Below are positions 28,201-35,518 of a DNA stretch of 64,000 nt, piece by piece. The notes under the pieces were generated by a model. That model was given only the letters and a program-made list of their open reading frames with translations. It searched no databases and had not been told where the DNA came from. Both the position numbers and the translations under genes were made by a program. Origin of the DNA: Nitrincola salilacus. GTDB lineage: Bacteria; Pseudomonadota; Gammaproteobacteria; Pseudomonadales; Balneatricaceae. How positions within the stretch are numbered: position 1 is the stretch's first letter; every line of letters begins with the position of its first letter. Location: positions 3,162,001 to 3,226,000 of the forward strand of contig NZ_CP176580.1 in the NCBI RefSeq assembly GCF_046271865.1, given 5' to 3'.

Positions 28201-30983
28201 TGAGCCGTATCGATCTGGTCAAGCAGGTCGTGCAAGCTCATGCCTATTGGCGCATGAAAGGCCTGGCCGCCGATCTGGTGATCATCAATGAGGGCTTTTC
28301 GGGCTACCGGGCAGTGTTACAGGACATGATCATGGGTCTGATCAATGCAGGCCCGGAAGCCCAGGTGATTGATAAACCGGGCGGGATCTTCGTGCGACGC
28401 GCCGAAGATCTTACTGAGGACGAACGCGTGCTGTTGCAGACTGTTGCGCGTATTGTCTTCAGTGACACGAACGAAACGCTGATTGAGCAGGTGGATCGAC
28501 GTGTGTCACCTGAACGTACATCCGATCTGCTGGAACCTTCACTGGAAGCAGACATTCATCCAGTTGAGCCGATGACACCACGCGAACTTGTTTTCAACAA
28601 TGGCCTGGGTGGTTTCACACCCAGCGGCCACGAATATGTCGTCACGCTCGAACCCGGACAAACCACACCAGCGCCCTGGGCTAACGTAATCGCCAGCCCG
28701 CACATCGGTACCGTCGTCAGCGAGAGCGGCAGTGCCTATACCTGGGTGGAAAATGCACACGAGTTCCGCCTCACCCCCTGGCACAACGATCCACTGTGTG
28801 ACAGCAGTGGCGAAGCGCTTTACATCCGTGACGAAGAAACAGGCGAATTCTGGTCGCCGACGCCTCTACCCGTCCGGGGCCGCTCTGGCTATGTCTGCCG
28901 ACACGGCTTCGGTTACAGCGTGTTCGAGCACTGCGAGGCGGGCATTGCCTCAGAACTCTCAACCTATGTTGCCATGGATGCACCAGTGAAGTTTCTGGTG
29001 GTCAAGCTGCTCAATCAGTCGGATCGTGCCCGCAACCTGTCGCTCACCGGGTACTGGGAGCTGGTAATGGGCGAGTGGCGACATGCCAACCTGATGCACA
29101 TCGTCACCGAAATCGATCTGCACACTGGTGCGCTGCTCGCCCGTAATGCCTACGGCCGAGGTTGTGCCAACCGAGTGGTGTTTGCACAGGTCAGCGAGCG
29201 TGAACGGTCGGTAAGCGGCAACCGAACCGAGTTCATCGGCCGCAACGGCGCACTTGCCAGCCCAGCAGCAATGCGCCGTAAACGTTTGTCAGGCAGAATC
29301 GGGGCAGGCCTCGACCCCTGCGCTGCACTCCAGACCAAGATTGACCTCGCTCCCGGCCAGGAGTGTGAGATTGTGTTCACCTTCGGTGCGGCTGGGAACG
29401 CCGACGAGGCACGACGTTATATCCAACAATTCGGCGGGCAGGCAGGCGCAGCACTGGCATTGGAAGCAGTAGCGGACTACTGGAGCCACACCCTGGGCGC
29501 GGTCAAAGTAGACACACCAGATCTGGCACTTAACCTGATGGCAAACGGCTGGCTGGTTTATCAAACCCTGTCGTGCAGGCTGTGGGCGCGCAGCGGCTAC
29601 TACCAGTCTGGTGGCGCCTACGGTTTTCGTGACCAGCTGCAGGACACCATGGCACTGATTCACACAACACCATGGCTCGCCCGAGAGCAACTGCTCCTGC
29701 ACGCCGGTCGCCAGTTTATCAAGGGTGATGTGCAACACTGGTGGCACCCACCTAACGGTCAGGGTGTACGTACGCACTTTTCCGACGACTATCTGTGGTT
29801 GCCCTATGCCACCTGTCGTTATGTGCTGACCACAGGCGATACCAGTGTGCTTGATGAGCCTATCCACTTTCTGGAAGGACGTGAGTTGTCAGCGGAAGAG
29901 GAAGCCTACTACGATCAGCCGCAGCGCTCACCTGAAATGGCCAGTCTGTACGAGCACTGCGTGCGTGCACTCAAGCACGGCCTGCGTTTCGGGGCTCATC
30001 AATTGCCGTTGATGGGTTGTGGCGACTGGAACGATGGCATGAATCTGGTTGGCAAGGACGGCAAGGGCGAAAGCGTCTGGTTGGCCTGGTTTCTGGTCGA
30101 GAATCTCGAACTGTTTGCCGGCATCGCTGGCGAGCGCAAAGACCAGGAATTTGCTGAGCTGTGCAACACTCAGGCAACACAGTTGCGCGACAACATCGAG
30201 GCACAGGCCTGGGATGGCGCCTGGTATCGACGCGCCTATTTTGATGACGGCACACCGCTGGGATCAAGCAGTAACGACGAATGTCAGATCGATTCGATCA
30301 GCCAGAGTTGGGCAGTCATCTCGAAAGGCGGTGATACAGAGCGAGCCCGTCAGGCGATGATGGCAGTGGATCAGCGCCTGGTGCAGCGTGATCAGCAGAT
30401 TATCCAGCTGCTCGACCCACCTTTTGATAAATCAGACCTTGAGCCCGGCTATATCAAGGGCTATATCCCCGGTGTGCGTGAGAACGGCGGGCAATACACC
30501 CATGCCGCGATCTGGGCCACGATGGCATTTGCCATGCAGGGAAATAACGAACGTGCGTGGGAATACTTTGCCATGCTCAATCCGATTAACCATGGCAGCA
30601 CGCCAGAAGCAATTGAGCGCTACAAAGTCGAGCCCTACGTCATGTGTGCGGATATCTATGGGGTATCACCACACTCCGGTCGTGGTGGCTGGACCTGGTA
30701 CACAGGGGCGGCAGGCTGGATGTATCGGTTGACAGTCGAAACCTTGCTCGGACTGCAGCTGGAAGCAGATCACCTGCGCATAGTGCCCTGTATTCCGGCT
30801 GATTGGGATAGCTACAAAATCCACTACCGCTTCCACGACACCCTCTACCACATCCATATCAAGCGCGTCGGCACAACATCAGGACAGGTAACCCGTGTGA
30901 TGTTGGACGGCACAGAGTGTCATGACATGCGCATTCCGCTGCTAGACGACCGTCGTGAGCACTTTGTCGAAGTGGACATCTAA
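22269..30983 (+). CDS. ndvB: Cyclic beta-1,2-glucan synthase (NdvB/ChvB type)
   Basis: A giant 2,904-codon membrane enzyme that builds cyclic beta-1,2-glucan from UDP-glucose for the periplasm. In order: N-terminal helical region; first membrane helices (about 440-505); GT84-type transferase (about 515-830) with TLDTDTQLP, SHDLLEGGYAR and RRHRWIRGDWQL; a second membrane block (about 855-1055); a glycoamylase-like domain (about 1100-1600) with VHHQGMSLLSF; two carbohydrate-binding modules (from about 1615 and 2107); and a GH94 phosphorylase-like domain with GCGDWNDGMN near 2580, which trims chain length. The frame is intact. The start is uncertain: GTG at 22269 has no clear ribosome site, and a TTG at 22302 is possible. 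Confidence 0.9.
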   Translation: MVRLRSYSSLRLSRAPISNTKDEGQQGAKAINAFKFSARTRNELRHDQDTELLRAELFSIEQLKRHAVSLGGKHQIEQRSGRDRLLPRLADNERVLLAAYDAVTAAAKPGLRVIPTESWLLDNFYLIEQQISLARRHLPRGYSRQLPRLADGQSVGFPRIYDLALELISHMDGRVDSDNASQFIAAYQTVEHLKLGELWAFPIMLQLALLENLRRVAVRIAQRREERDEAIKWADRMFAAAENDPKHLIQLLAEFAHSDIPLTAPFVEEFYDRLQALGPAMAFVQTWVEQKLIEQGVTATKLSEAAGRADAANQISIANSIGSLRFIGAKDWKEFVESLSVVEKTLREDPSGMHASQDFATRDRYRHVIEDVARGSTYSEMEVAREAIVLAQAAADNQSLSDRSAHVGYYLVDNGRPYLERAVGCRPSLKNRVKRLCRPICLPLYSGSIALLTLLTTAAVLYAIDGFALYDWRYLFFAIAGMVGTSALAAALVNLMVTLFVPPRALPRLDFSQGIPVAHRSMVIVPTLLSSRQEIDNLLEAQEIRYLGNRDLNLFFALLTDFRDAPEQTLPDDLALVDYARSAVETLNAIYCDDRPCIFYLFHRPRLWNPFEGVWMGYERKRGKLEQFNARLRGEELTAFSEIVGDQTILTSIQYVITLDTDTQLPRDAARTLIGNLAHPLNRPVYDTDKGRIVEGHAILQPRASISLISANQSRFTKLFAGDSGLDPYTREVSDVYQDIFGEGSFIGKGIYDVDAFRQAVDGCFPENLILSHDLLEGGYARSALVTDVELIEEQPASIAMESSRRHRWIRGDWQLAGWLLPRVPGPPGVNGARSKRLANPLSALSLWKIFDNLRRSLVSPALLALLIVGWFTGQGVMSTLLVLAVVFLPILLSTLIELIRKPAQCNWLMHLSLTGQSAGRPIALALLTLAFLPYDTRIVLGAIWRSGVRMPFTRRGLLLWQLPGYARRNACRSLTDCYSEMWVAPVLAAGLVVGLVVGLGFELSVGLIMTPATWLVASPMLLLWLVSPAVGWWISQPLVALTPGLSGEQNIFLRTVARRTWRYFADFVGPDENWLPPDNFQTYPAPAIASRTSPTNLGMSLLADLAAVDFGYLTTGECLQRIGNTFTAMEKLERYRGHFLNWYDTRTMLPLHPLYVSSVDSGNLVGSLLTLQAGLAEMKNQPVLSFSALQGLQDTLQVLTEQLPTSSDPLLVENCRLLQETLHAITLKGPPQTMAAAISSLDQIEHIGGSLLAWLPLDVDRDGELFYWARAFDLQLRALRDELEWLVPESWQGSTLPTRMELAGSNARSDGIAAQSQIDLIDDLMNRCRALAQMDFTFLYDTESGLLTIGYDMNERRRDPACYDLLASEARLASFLLIAQGQVPQKHWFALGRLLTSHGGDVSLISWSGSMFEYLMPQLIMPSYANTLLEHTCKAAVSRQIEYGRQREVPWGISESCYNATDFNQVYQYRAFGVPGLGFKRGLGDDLVIAPYASALALMVMPREACRNLQVLADQGFLGEYGFYEAIDYTPSRVPRGKTHAIVQNFMVHHQGMSLLSFAHVLLDQPMQRRFMSDPLVRATELLLQERVPRKSDTLHPHAAEVSAAARPPNADDGAMMRVFTDPDTRLPEVHLLSNGRYHVMATHAGGGASRWGDLAVTRWREDATSDGWGTFIYLRDCNSGKYWSTTHQPTLCQADYYEAIFVQARAEYRRRDHAIEAHTEISVSPEDDVEIRRVTLTNQSSRTRQIEVTSFTEVVLAPLTADLAHRSFSNLFVQTEILPEQKAILCTRRPRTPGEQVPWMFHLLAAPGSVASEPSCETDRARFIGRGRTAANPLVLDDEGHSALSNTQGAVLDPCVAIRSTLTLSPDESTSVQIITGVADTREAALALIEKYGDRHFVERAFELAWFQSQEVLRHLNATEADAQIFGRLASSVIYGNALRRAAPGIIARNQLGQPGLWRFAISGDLPIVLLFIGDVSRIDLVKQVVQAHAYWRMKGLAADLVIINEGFSGYRAVLQDMIMGLINAGPEAQVIDKPGGIFVRRAEDLTEDERVLLQTVARIVFSDTNETLIEQVDRRVSPERTSDLLEPSLEADIHPVEPMTPRELVFNNGLGGFTPSGHEYVVTLEPGQTTPAPWANVIASPHIGTVVSESGSAYTWVENAHEFRLTPWHNDPLCDSSGEALYIRDEETGEFWSPTPLPVRGRSGYVCRHGFGYSVFEHCEAGIASELSTYVAMDAPVKFLVVKLLNQSDRARNLSLTGYWELVMGEWRHANLMHIVTEIDLHTGALLARNAYGRGCANRVVFAQVSERERSVSGNRTEFIGRNGALASPAAMRRKRLSGRIGAGLDPCAALQTKIDLAPGQECEIVFTFGAAGNADEARRYIQQFGGQAGAALALEAVADYWSHTLGAVKVDTPDLALNLMANGWLVYQTLSCRLWARSGYYQSGGAYGFRDQLQDTMALIHTTPWLAREQLLLHAGRQFIKGDVQHWWHPPNGQGVRTHFSDDYLWLPYATCRYVLTTGDTSVLDEPIHFLEGRELSAEEEAYYDQPQRSPEMASLYEHCVRALKHGLRFGAHQLPLMGCGDWNDGMNLVGKDGKGESVWLAWFLVENLELFAGIAGERKDQEFAELCNTQATQLRDNIEAQAWDGAWYRRAYFDDGTPLGSSSNDECQIDSISQSWAVISKGGDTERARQAMMAVDQRLVQRDQQIIQLLDPPFDKSDLEPGYIKGYIPGVRENGGQYTHAAIWATMAFAMQGNNERAWEYFAMLNPINHGSTPEAIERYKVEPYVMCADIYGVSPHSGRGGWTWYTGAAGWMYRLTVETLLGLQLEADHLRIVPCIPADWDSYKIHYRFHDTLYHIHIKRVGTTSGQVTRVMLDGTECHDMRIPLLDDRREHFVEVDI

Positions 30984-31163
30984 AACCATTTTCTGGGACT
31001 GGGTGCGCTTACGAACAGACAACCCAGTGCTCAGACACCGATCATGAAGGTATGCGAATGCTATAGCTGACTGCTTTGGCATTCGCTTCAACACGAACCG
31101 CGCAAGCTAACTGCCAGCGTAATTCGGAACTTAAAACTGAAAAACACAAGCAAGGATTTTCTC

Positions 31164-31712
31164 ATGACCAGAGTTAACACTGCAGCAATCACTCTCTGTC
31201 TTCTCAGCGCATTACCTATTACAGCAGCTGCACAACCTTCGGATTTACTCCCACGCGACGGTGACCGGGAACTGTCCATCTCCGGAACCGGCAGCAGCGA
31301 CCAGAGCTTCAATAGTGGCACCTTCGGTGTGACCGGCGACATGGGCTGGTACATGGGTACTGACCTGGTCGTCGGTATCCGCCAAAGCATCAATTACGCC
31401 AGTATCAAAGGAGAAAGCCTCAAGGACGATTTATGGAATGGCTCAACCCGTGGTTACGTCAACTACCACTTTCTTGATGATCGTGCACGGCCGTTCATCG
31501 GAGCCAGTCTTGGTGGCATTTATGGCGACGGAGTCAAGGATAGTGCCTTCGCAGGGGTTGAAGCAGGCCTGAAATATTACGTACAGAAGAATACGTACAT
31601 TCTTTCCCGCGTTGAGTATCAGTTCCTCTTCAACAACACCAGTGATGCCAGCGATGCGTTCCAGGACGATGGAGTCTGGGCTTATACGGTAGGTCTGGGT
31701 TTCAACTTCTAA
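31164..31712 (+). CDS. Predicted outer-membrane beta-barrel protein
   Basis: A 182-residue exported protein: signal peptide (MTRVNTAAITLCLLSALPITAAA) then alternating amphipathic strands and a C-terminal aromatic ending (YTVGLGFNF), the usual beta-barrel assembly signal. YHFLDDRARPFIGASLGG resembles OmpA/OmpW-type small barrels. The specific role is unknown. It lies between the glucan synthase and the catalase on the same strand; its stop codon is followed within three bases by a set of hairpins leading to the catalase gene. Confidence 0.7.
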   Translation: MTRVNTAAITLCLLSALPITAAAQPSDLLPRDGDRELSISGTGSSDQSFNSGTFGVTGDMGWYMGTDLVVGIRQSINYASIKGESLKDDLWNGSTRGYVNYHFLDDRARPFIGASLGGIYGDGVKDSAFAGVEAGLKYYVQKNTYILSRVEYQFLFNNTSDASDAFQDDGVWAYTVGLGFNF

Positions 31713-31714
31713 AT

Positions 31715-31765
31715 CACCTCAAAGCGCTGATGAGGTGTGGAAAAGCCCCACACCTCCATGGAGGT
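31715..31765 (+). promoter_or_regulatory. Mutually exclusive hairpins overlapping the katE ribosome site
   Basis: Three overlapping inverted repeats precede katE. CACCTCA (31715-31721) pairs with TGAGGTG (31731-31737). GAGGTGTGG (31732-31740) pairs perfectly with CCACACCTC (31748-31756). ACCTCCATGGAGGT (31752-31765) is a perfect palindrome containing the katE Shine-Dalgarno GGAGGT. Each shares bases with the next, so they cannot all form together. Confidence 0.5.
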
Positions 31766-31769
31766 AACC

Positions 31770-34181
31770 ATGGCTACGAAAAAGAACCAAGCTCAAACGT
31801 CACGAGTTAAAAGCAATGGCAAAGTATCAAAAAAGGATCATGACGGCGTACTCAGAACCAACGACTTAATCACAAAACAGGCCAAGGCAAGTGACGATTT
31901 GGTCGCCGCAATACCCTACAACAGCAACAAGGAGCTAGAGCACGGACACGACAACGCCCTGGCTCCACCACCTGGAGCGACTGCAGAGCCGAGTTCATGT
32001 GCACTCACTGCAAGCACAGTGACTGAGGAAACGGGCACTGCCAAAACTGGTGGTGCAGCGCTGCTCGGAACGAATGCGACCGTTGCTTCGCTTGACCGGG
32101 TCCGGGTCGATGCCAGCGATCAGCCTTTGACGACGAATCAAGGCGTTCGCATCAGCGATAATCAGAACACTCTTAAAGCCGGACTTCGCGGTCCATCCTT
32201 GCTCGAAGATTTCGTGTTGCGTGAGAAAATCACCCACTTCGATCATGAACGCATTCCCGAGCGCGTCGTCCATGCCCGTGGCTCAGCCGCACACGGCTAT
32301 TTCGAAGCCTATGACGCGCTGACCAAACACACCCGCGCTGCACCGTTCGCCGAGAAAGGAAAAATCACGCCTGTATTTACGCGATTTTCCACCGTGGCGG
32401 GTGAGCGCGGATCGAAAGACACAGCGCGCGACGCGCGCGGCTTCGCGGTGAAGTTCTATACCGATGAAGGTAACTGGGATCTGGTCGGCAATAACATACC
32501 GGTGTTCTTCATTCAGGATGCAATGAAGTTCCCTGATCTGGTACATGCCGTCAAGCCGGAACCGCACCATGGCATGCCTCAAGCAGCGTCTGCCCATGAT
32601 ACCTTCTGGGACTTTGTCTCATTGATGCCGGAATCAACTCACATGCTGATGTGGGTGATGTCGGATCGAGGGATTCCGCGCAGTTATCGGATGATGCAGG
32701 GCTTTGGCGTGCATACCTTTCGTCTGGTTAACGACCAGGGCGAATCCGTATTCTGCAAGTTCCACTGGAAGCCGCTGCAGGGAACCCATTCGTTAGTCTG
32801 GGATGAAGCAGTAAAAATTTCGGGCGCAGATCCTGACTTTCATCGACGTGATTTGTGGGAAGCCATCGAGTCGGGCGAGTTCCCTGAATGGGAGCTGGGA
32901 CTGCAGATATTCACCGAAGAACAGGCCGATGGCTTCAGCTTCGATGTACTCGACTCAACCAAACTGATACCGGAAGAACTAGTCCCAGTTACACCTGTCG
33001 GCCGCATGGTTCTGAACCGCAACCCTGACAACTTCTTCGCGGAAACTGAACAGGTCGCCTTCTGCGCGGCACACATCATTCCGGGTATCGACTTCTCCAA
33101 TGACCCGTTGCTTGCAGGTCGTATCCATTCCTATGTGGATACTCAAATCACGCGACTTGGCGGTCCAAATTTCCACGAGATCCCGATCAATTCTCCGATC
33201 GCCCCGGTGCAGAACAACCAACGCGATGGCCTGCATCGTCAGGCGCTGCCTCGCGGAAAGGTGGCATACGAGCCGAACTCATTAGCTGGTGGCTGCCCTT
33301 TTCAGACGGGAGCAACTCAAGCAGGAACAGCTCAACCCAGAACAAATGGTTTCGTCTCCTTCCCAGAGGCCACTGCCGAAGACAAGGTTCGTGGCAAGCC
33401 GGCAAAATTCGCCGAGCATTACACGCAAGCCACATTATTCTTCAACAGTCAGTCCGATGTTGAGAAAGCACATATTGCAGCCGCATTTCGATTCGAGCTG
33501 AGCAAAGTCGGAGTCCCTGCCATACGTGAGCGGATGCTGTCCTCACTGGTAAACGTTTCTCAGGAGCTCGCTGCAGAAGTTGCCGCAGGACTGGGCATGG
33601 AGATACCAGATACCATGCCGAAAGCCACTGCCAATCCACAGACTCCGAAAGTAACTGTTTCTCCAGCCTTGTCACTTCTGGCGTTACCGGGCGAATGCGG
33701 CATCCGTACCCGTCAGATTGCGGTGTTAGTCGATAATGGCGTCCATATTGACTCACTTCTCTCCCTGCATGATGCACTGGTTGAAGCCGGTGCAGTCGTT
33801 CATTTCGTTGGGCCACGAGTAGGCATGTTCGTAGGCGACTCCGGTGCGGGGATAGAAGCGAACAAGTCGATGGAGAACTCTCCGGGATTTCTGTTCGACG
33901 CGCTGGTACTGCCAGATGGTAGCCAGGCGGTCAAGGCGCTTGCGGGTAATGAGCATACGGCGGCGTTTATTCAAGATCTGTTCAAGCACTGCAAAACGAT
34001 TCTGGCTTTGGGTGCAGGACGGGAGTTGTTGGGAATGGCCGGCATCGGTCAGGTCAGTGAAAAGGATGAGGGAGTCCTGCTGGCAGATAGCACCGACGCG
34101 GCCAAGGTTGCTCCTGCATTTATCGATGCAGTCGCCGCTCATCGTCATCTATCTCGCTTAACCGGCCCACCAACCAAATGA
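31770..34181 (+). CDS. katE: Large-subunit catalase, HPII type
   Basis: An 803-residue clade 2 haem catalase that disproportionates hydrogen peroxide in the cytoplasm. The distal His168 lies in RVVHARGSAAHG, the active-site Asn241 in GNNIPVFF, and the haem-ligand Tyr (about residue 455) in RIHSYVDTQITRLGG. The C-terminal flavodoxin/DJ-1-like domain typical of HPII follows from about residue 640. The N-terminus is about 40 residues longer than E. coli KatE and is Lys-rich. I chose the ATG at 31770 because GGAGGT lies just upstream; in-frame codons back to 31737 have no ribosome site. Confidence 0.93.
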   Translation: MATKKNQAQTSRVKSNGKVSKKDHDGVLRTNDLITKQAKASDDLVAAIPYNSNKELEHGHDNALAPPPGATAEPSSCALTASTVTEETGTAKTGGAALLGTNATVASLDRVRVDASDQPLTTNQGVRISDNQNTLKAGLRGPSLLEDFVLREKITHFDHERIPERVVHARGSAAHGYFEAYDALTKHTRAAPFAEKGKITPVFTRFSTVAGERGSKDTARDARGFAVKFYTDEGNWDLVGNNIPVFFIQDAMKFPDLVHAVKPEPHHGMPQAASAHDTFWDFVSLMPESTHMLMWVMSDRGIPRSYRMMQGFGVHTFRLVNDQGESVFCKFHWKPLQGTHSLVWDEAVKISGADPDFHRRDLWEAIESGEFPEWELGLQIFTEEQADGFSFDVLDSTKLIPEELVPVTPVGRMVLNRNPDNFFAETEQVAFCAAHIIPGIDFSNDPLLAGRIHSYVDTQITRLGGPNFHEIPINSPIAPVQNNQRDGLHRQALPRGKVAYEPNSLAGGCPFQTGATQAGTAQPRTNGFVSFPEATAEDKVRGKPAKFAEHYTQATLFFNSQSDVEKAHIAAAFRFELSKVGVPAIRERMLSSLVNVSQELAAEVAAGLGMEIPDTMPKATANPQTPKVTVSPALSLLALPGECGIRTRQIAVLVDNGVHIDSLLSLHDALVEAGAVVHFVGPRVGMFVGDSGAGIEANKSMENSPGFLFDALVLPDGSQAVKALAGNEHTAAFIQDLFKHCKTILALGAGRELLGMAGIGQVSEKDEGVLLADSTDAAKVAPAFIDAVAAHRHLSRLTGPPTK

Positions 34182-34254
34182 TGCTGAAAGCGAAGCACTG
34201 ATTGTCGGCACTAGTTTTTTACCTTGTTCGTACATCACAAAAATGGAGTGAGTT

Positions 34255-35235
34255 ATGTCGGAATTTAATACAGGGACGCATCCAGCAGGAACGCACAGCA
34301 CCGTAGCAAGCATGAGCGAAATGCCGAGTTTAAGCAGCGCTGTCTCCTGGGCCGCAATATTTGCAGGAGCAGCAGGTGCTGCCGCCTTGTCGCTTTTATT
34401 GCTGATCCTCGGCACCGGGTTGGGTTTCTCAGTAGTATCCCCGTGGAGCATGGAGGGTATTGGAGCCAGTACATTCGGTTTTGCAGCAATCGCGTGGCTA
34501 ACCTTCACCCAGCTTGCTGCATCCGGAATGGGTGGCTATCTGGCTGGACGGCTGCGAACGAAATGGACGGCAGTGCACACCGATGAGGTGTACTTTCGCG
34601 ATACAGCTCATGGCTTTCTGACCTGGGCAGTTGCATCACTATTGATGGTAGTAGTACTGACATTGCTAGCTGGCTCCATTGTCAGTGGAGGCGTCCGTGC
34701 TGGTGCTGAAGTCGTCGGTGGGGCGAGCTCGGCAGCGATGCAGAGCACTGGTGGATCCAACTCCTTGGAGGACAGTAATACCATTGAGTACTTTGTCGAC
34801 TCTTTGTTCCGCGATGAACCGACAAGCTTTTCTGAAGCAGCGGCGCAGCAGAACTCTGAAATTAACGAGGTGCCCGTCGGCGAAGTCACGCGGATTTTCG
34901 CAAGAGCGTTGCGCACCGGTACCTTGCCAGAACAAGACGAACGCTATATCGGCCAGCTTGTTGCACAACGGACCGATATGAACCAGCGTGAGGCTGAACA
35001 GCACGTATCGGAAAGCTTCTCGGAAGTCCAGATAACACTGGAAGAGTTGGAAATTTCAGCACGTGAAGCGGCAGACGAAGCACGTAAAGCGTCAGCCTAC
35101 GGAGCGCTCTGGATGTTTATAACACTGCTGATAGGCGCCTTCACGGCAAGTCTGATGGCAGTATTCGGTGGACGTCAGCGCGATGCCTGCACTCACGATA
35201 CCCGAACTCACGATACCCGAACTACAGCCATTTAA
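34255..35235 (+). CDS. PhnA-like membrane protein of unknown function
   Basis: A 326-residue integral membrane protein with helices at about residues 28-53, 67-92, 120-145 and 280-303. A soluble acidic section lies between the last two. Related proteins are often labelled PhnA-like with no demonstrated function, and I know of no link to phosphonate metabolism. A GGAGTGAG ribosome site precedes the ATG. The C-terminus ends in a duplicated THDTR unit caused by a 15-bp tandem duplication at 35190-35219. It follows katE by 73 bases and is followed by a 23-residue membrane peptide. Confidence 0.7.
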   Translation: MSEFNTGTHPAGTHSTVASMSEMPSLSSAVSWAAIFAGAAGAAALSLLLLILGTGLGFSVVSPWSMEGIGASTFGFAAIAWLTFTQLAASGMGGYLAGRLRTKWTAVHTDEVYFRDTAHGFLTWAVASLLMVVVLTLLAGSIVSGGVRAGAEVVGGASSAAMQSTGGSNSLEDSNTIEYFVDSLFRDEPTSFSEAAAQQNSEINEVPVGEVTRIFARALRTGTLPEQDERYIGQLVAQRTDMNQREAEQHVSESFSEVQITLEELEISAREAADEARKASAYGALWMFITLLIGAFTASLMAVFGGRQRDACTHDTRTHDTRTTAI

Positions 35236-35251
35236 TTGGAAGGAGATTATT

Positions 35252-35323
35252 ATGCGCTCAATACTACTGCTATTTCTCGGGGTACCTATCCCCATCATCA
35301 TTCTGATCGCGCTGATCCTTTAG
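35252..35323 (+). CDS. 23-residue hydrophobic membrane peptide
   Basis: A complete gene of 24 codons: the peptide starts MRSILLLFLGVPIPIIILI and is hydrophobic throughout. The ribosome site is excellent (AAGGAG, six bases before ATG), and it sits 16 bases after the PhnA-like gene. The LGVPIPIIILIAL pattern recurs, from memory, in unannotated tiny membrane peptides near stress genes of Pseudomonas and alphaproteobacteria. One transmembrane helix is certain; the role is unknown. Confidence 0.65.
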   Translation: MRSILLLFLGVPIPIIILIALIL

Positions 35324-35353
35324 GTCACGCGACTCACCATTAACCTTGTGCCG

Positions 35354-35383
35354 GTACAAATATACTTTTAAGTATATTTGTAC
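35354..35383. repeat. Perfect 30-bp AT-rich palindrome
   Basis: Left arm GTACAAATATACTT (35354-35367) and right arm AAGTATATTTGTAC (35370-35383) are perfectly complementary, separated by TT. It lies 30 bases after the small peptide gene and about 78 bases before the bidirectional terminator. There is no T tract on either side, so a protein-binding site or an mRNA 3' hairpin is more likely than an intrinsic terminator. Confidence 0.7.
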
Positions 35384-35460
35384 TTCGCACTGTCCATGAC
35401 TACCAGTTATGAATCCGTTTTGAAACTGGGGGGTATTGAGGTTGGTATCAGACAGAAATA

Positions 35461-35492
35461 GAAATGGCAGGGGCTTTCGCCTCTGCCATTTC
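35461..35492. terminator. Bidirectional terminator between convergent genes
   Basis: GAAATGGCAGGGGC pairs with GCCTCTGCCATTTC (14 pairs, one wobble) over a TTTC loop. It lies between the stress-block genes on the plus strand and the PRC-barrel gene on the minus strand, with T-rich bases on both exits. Confidence 0.8.
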
Positions 35493-35518
35493 TTCATGCA
35501 ACGAAATGAGCGTTGTAT

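Noticed and set aside
28775..29867. Antisense frames inside the glucan synthase gene, up to 192 codons
   Set aside because: These follow from the codon bias of a long GC-moderate gene; their sequences show no recognisable domain.
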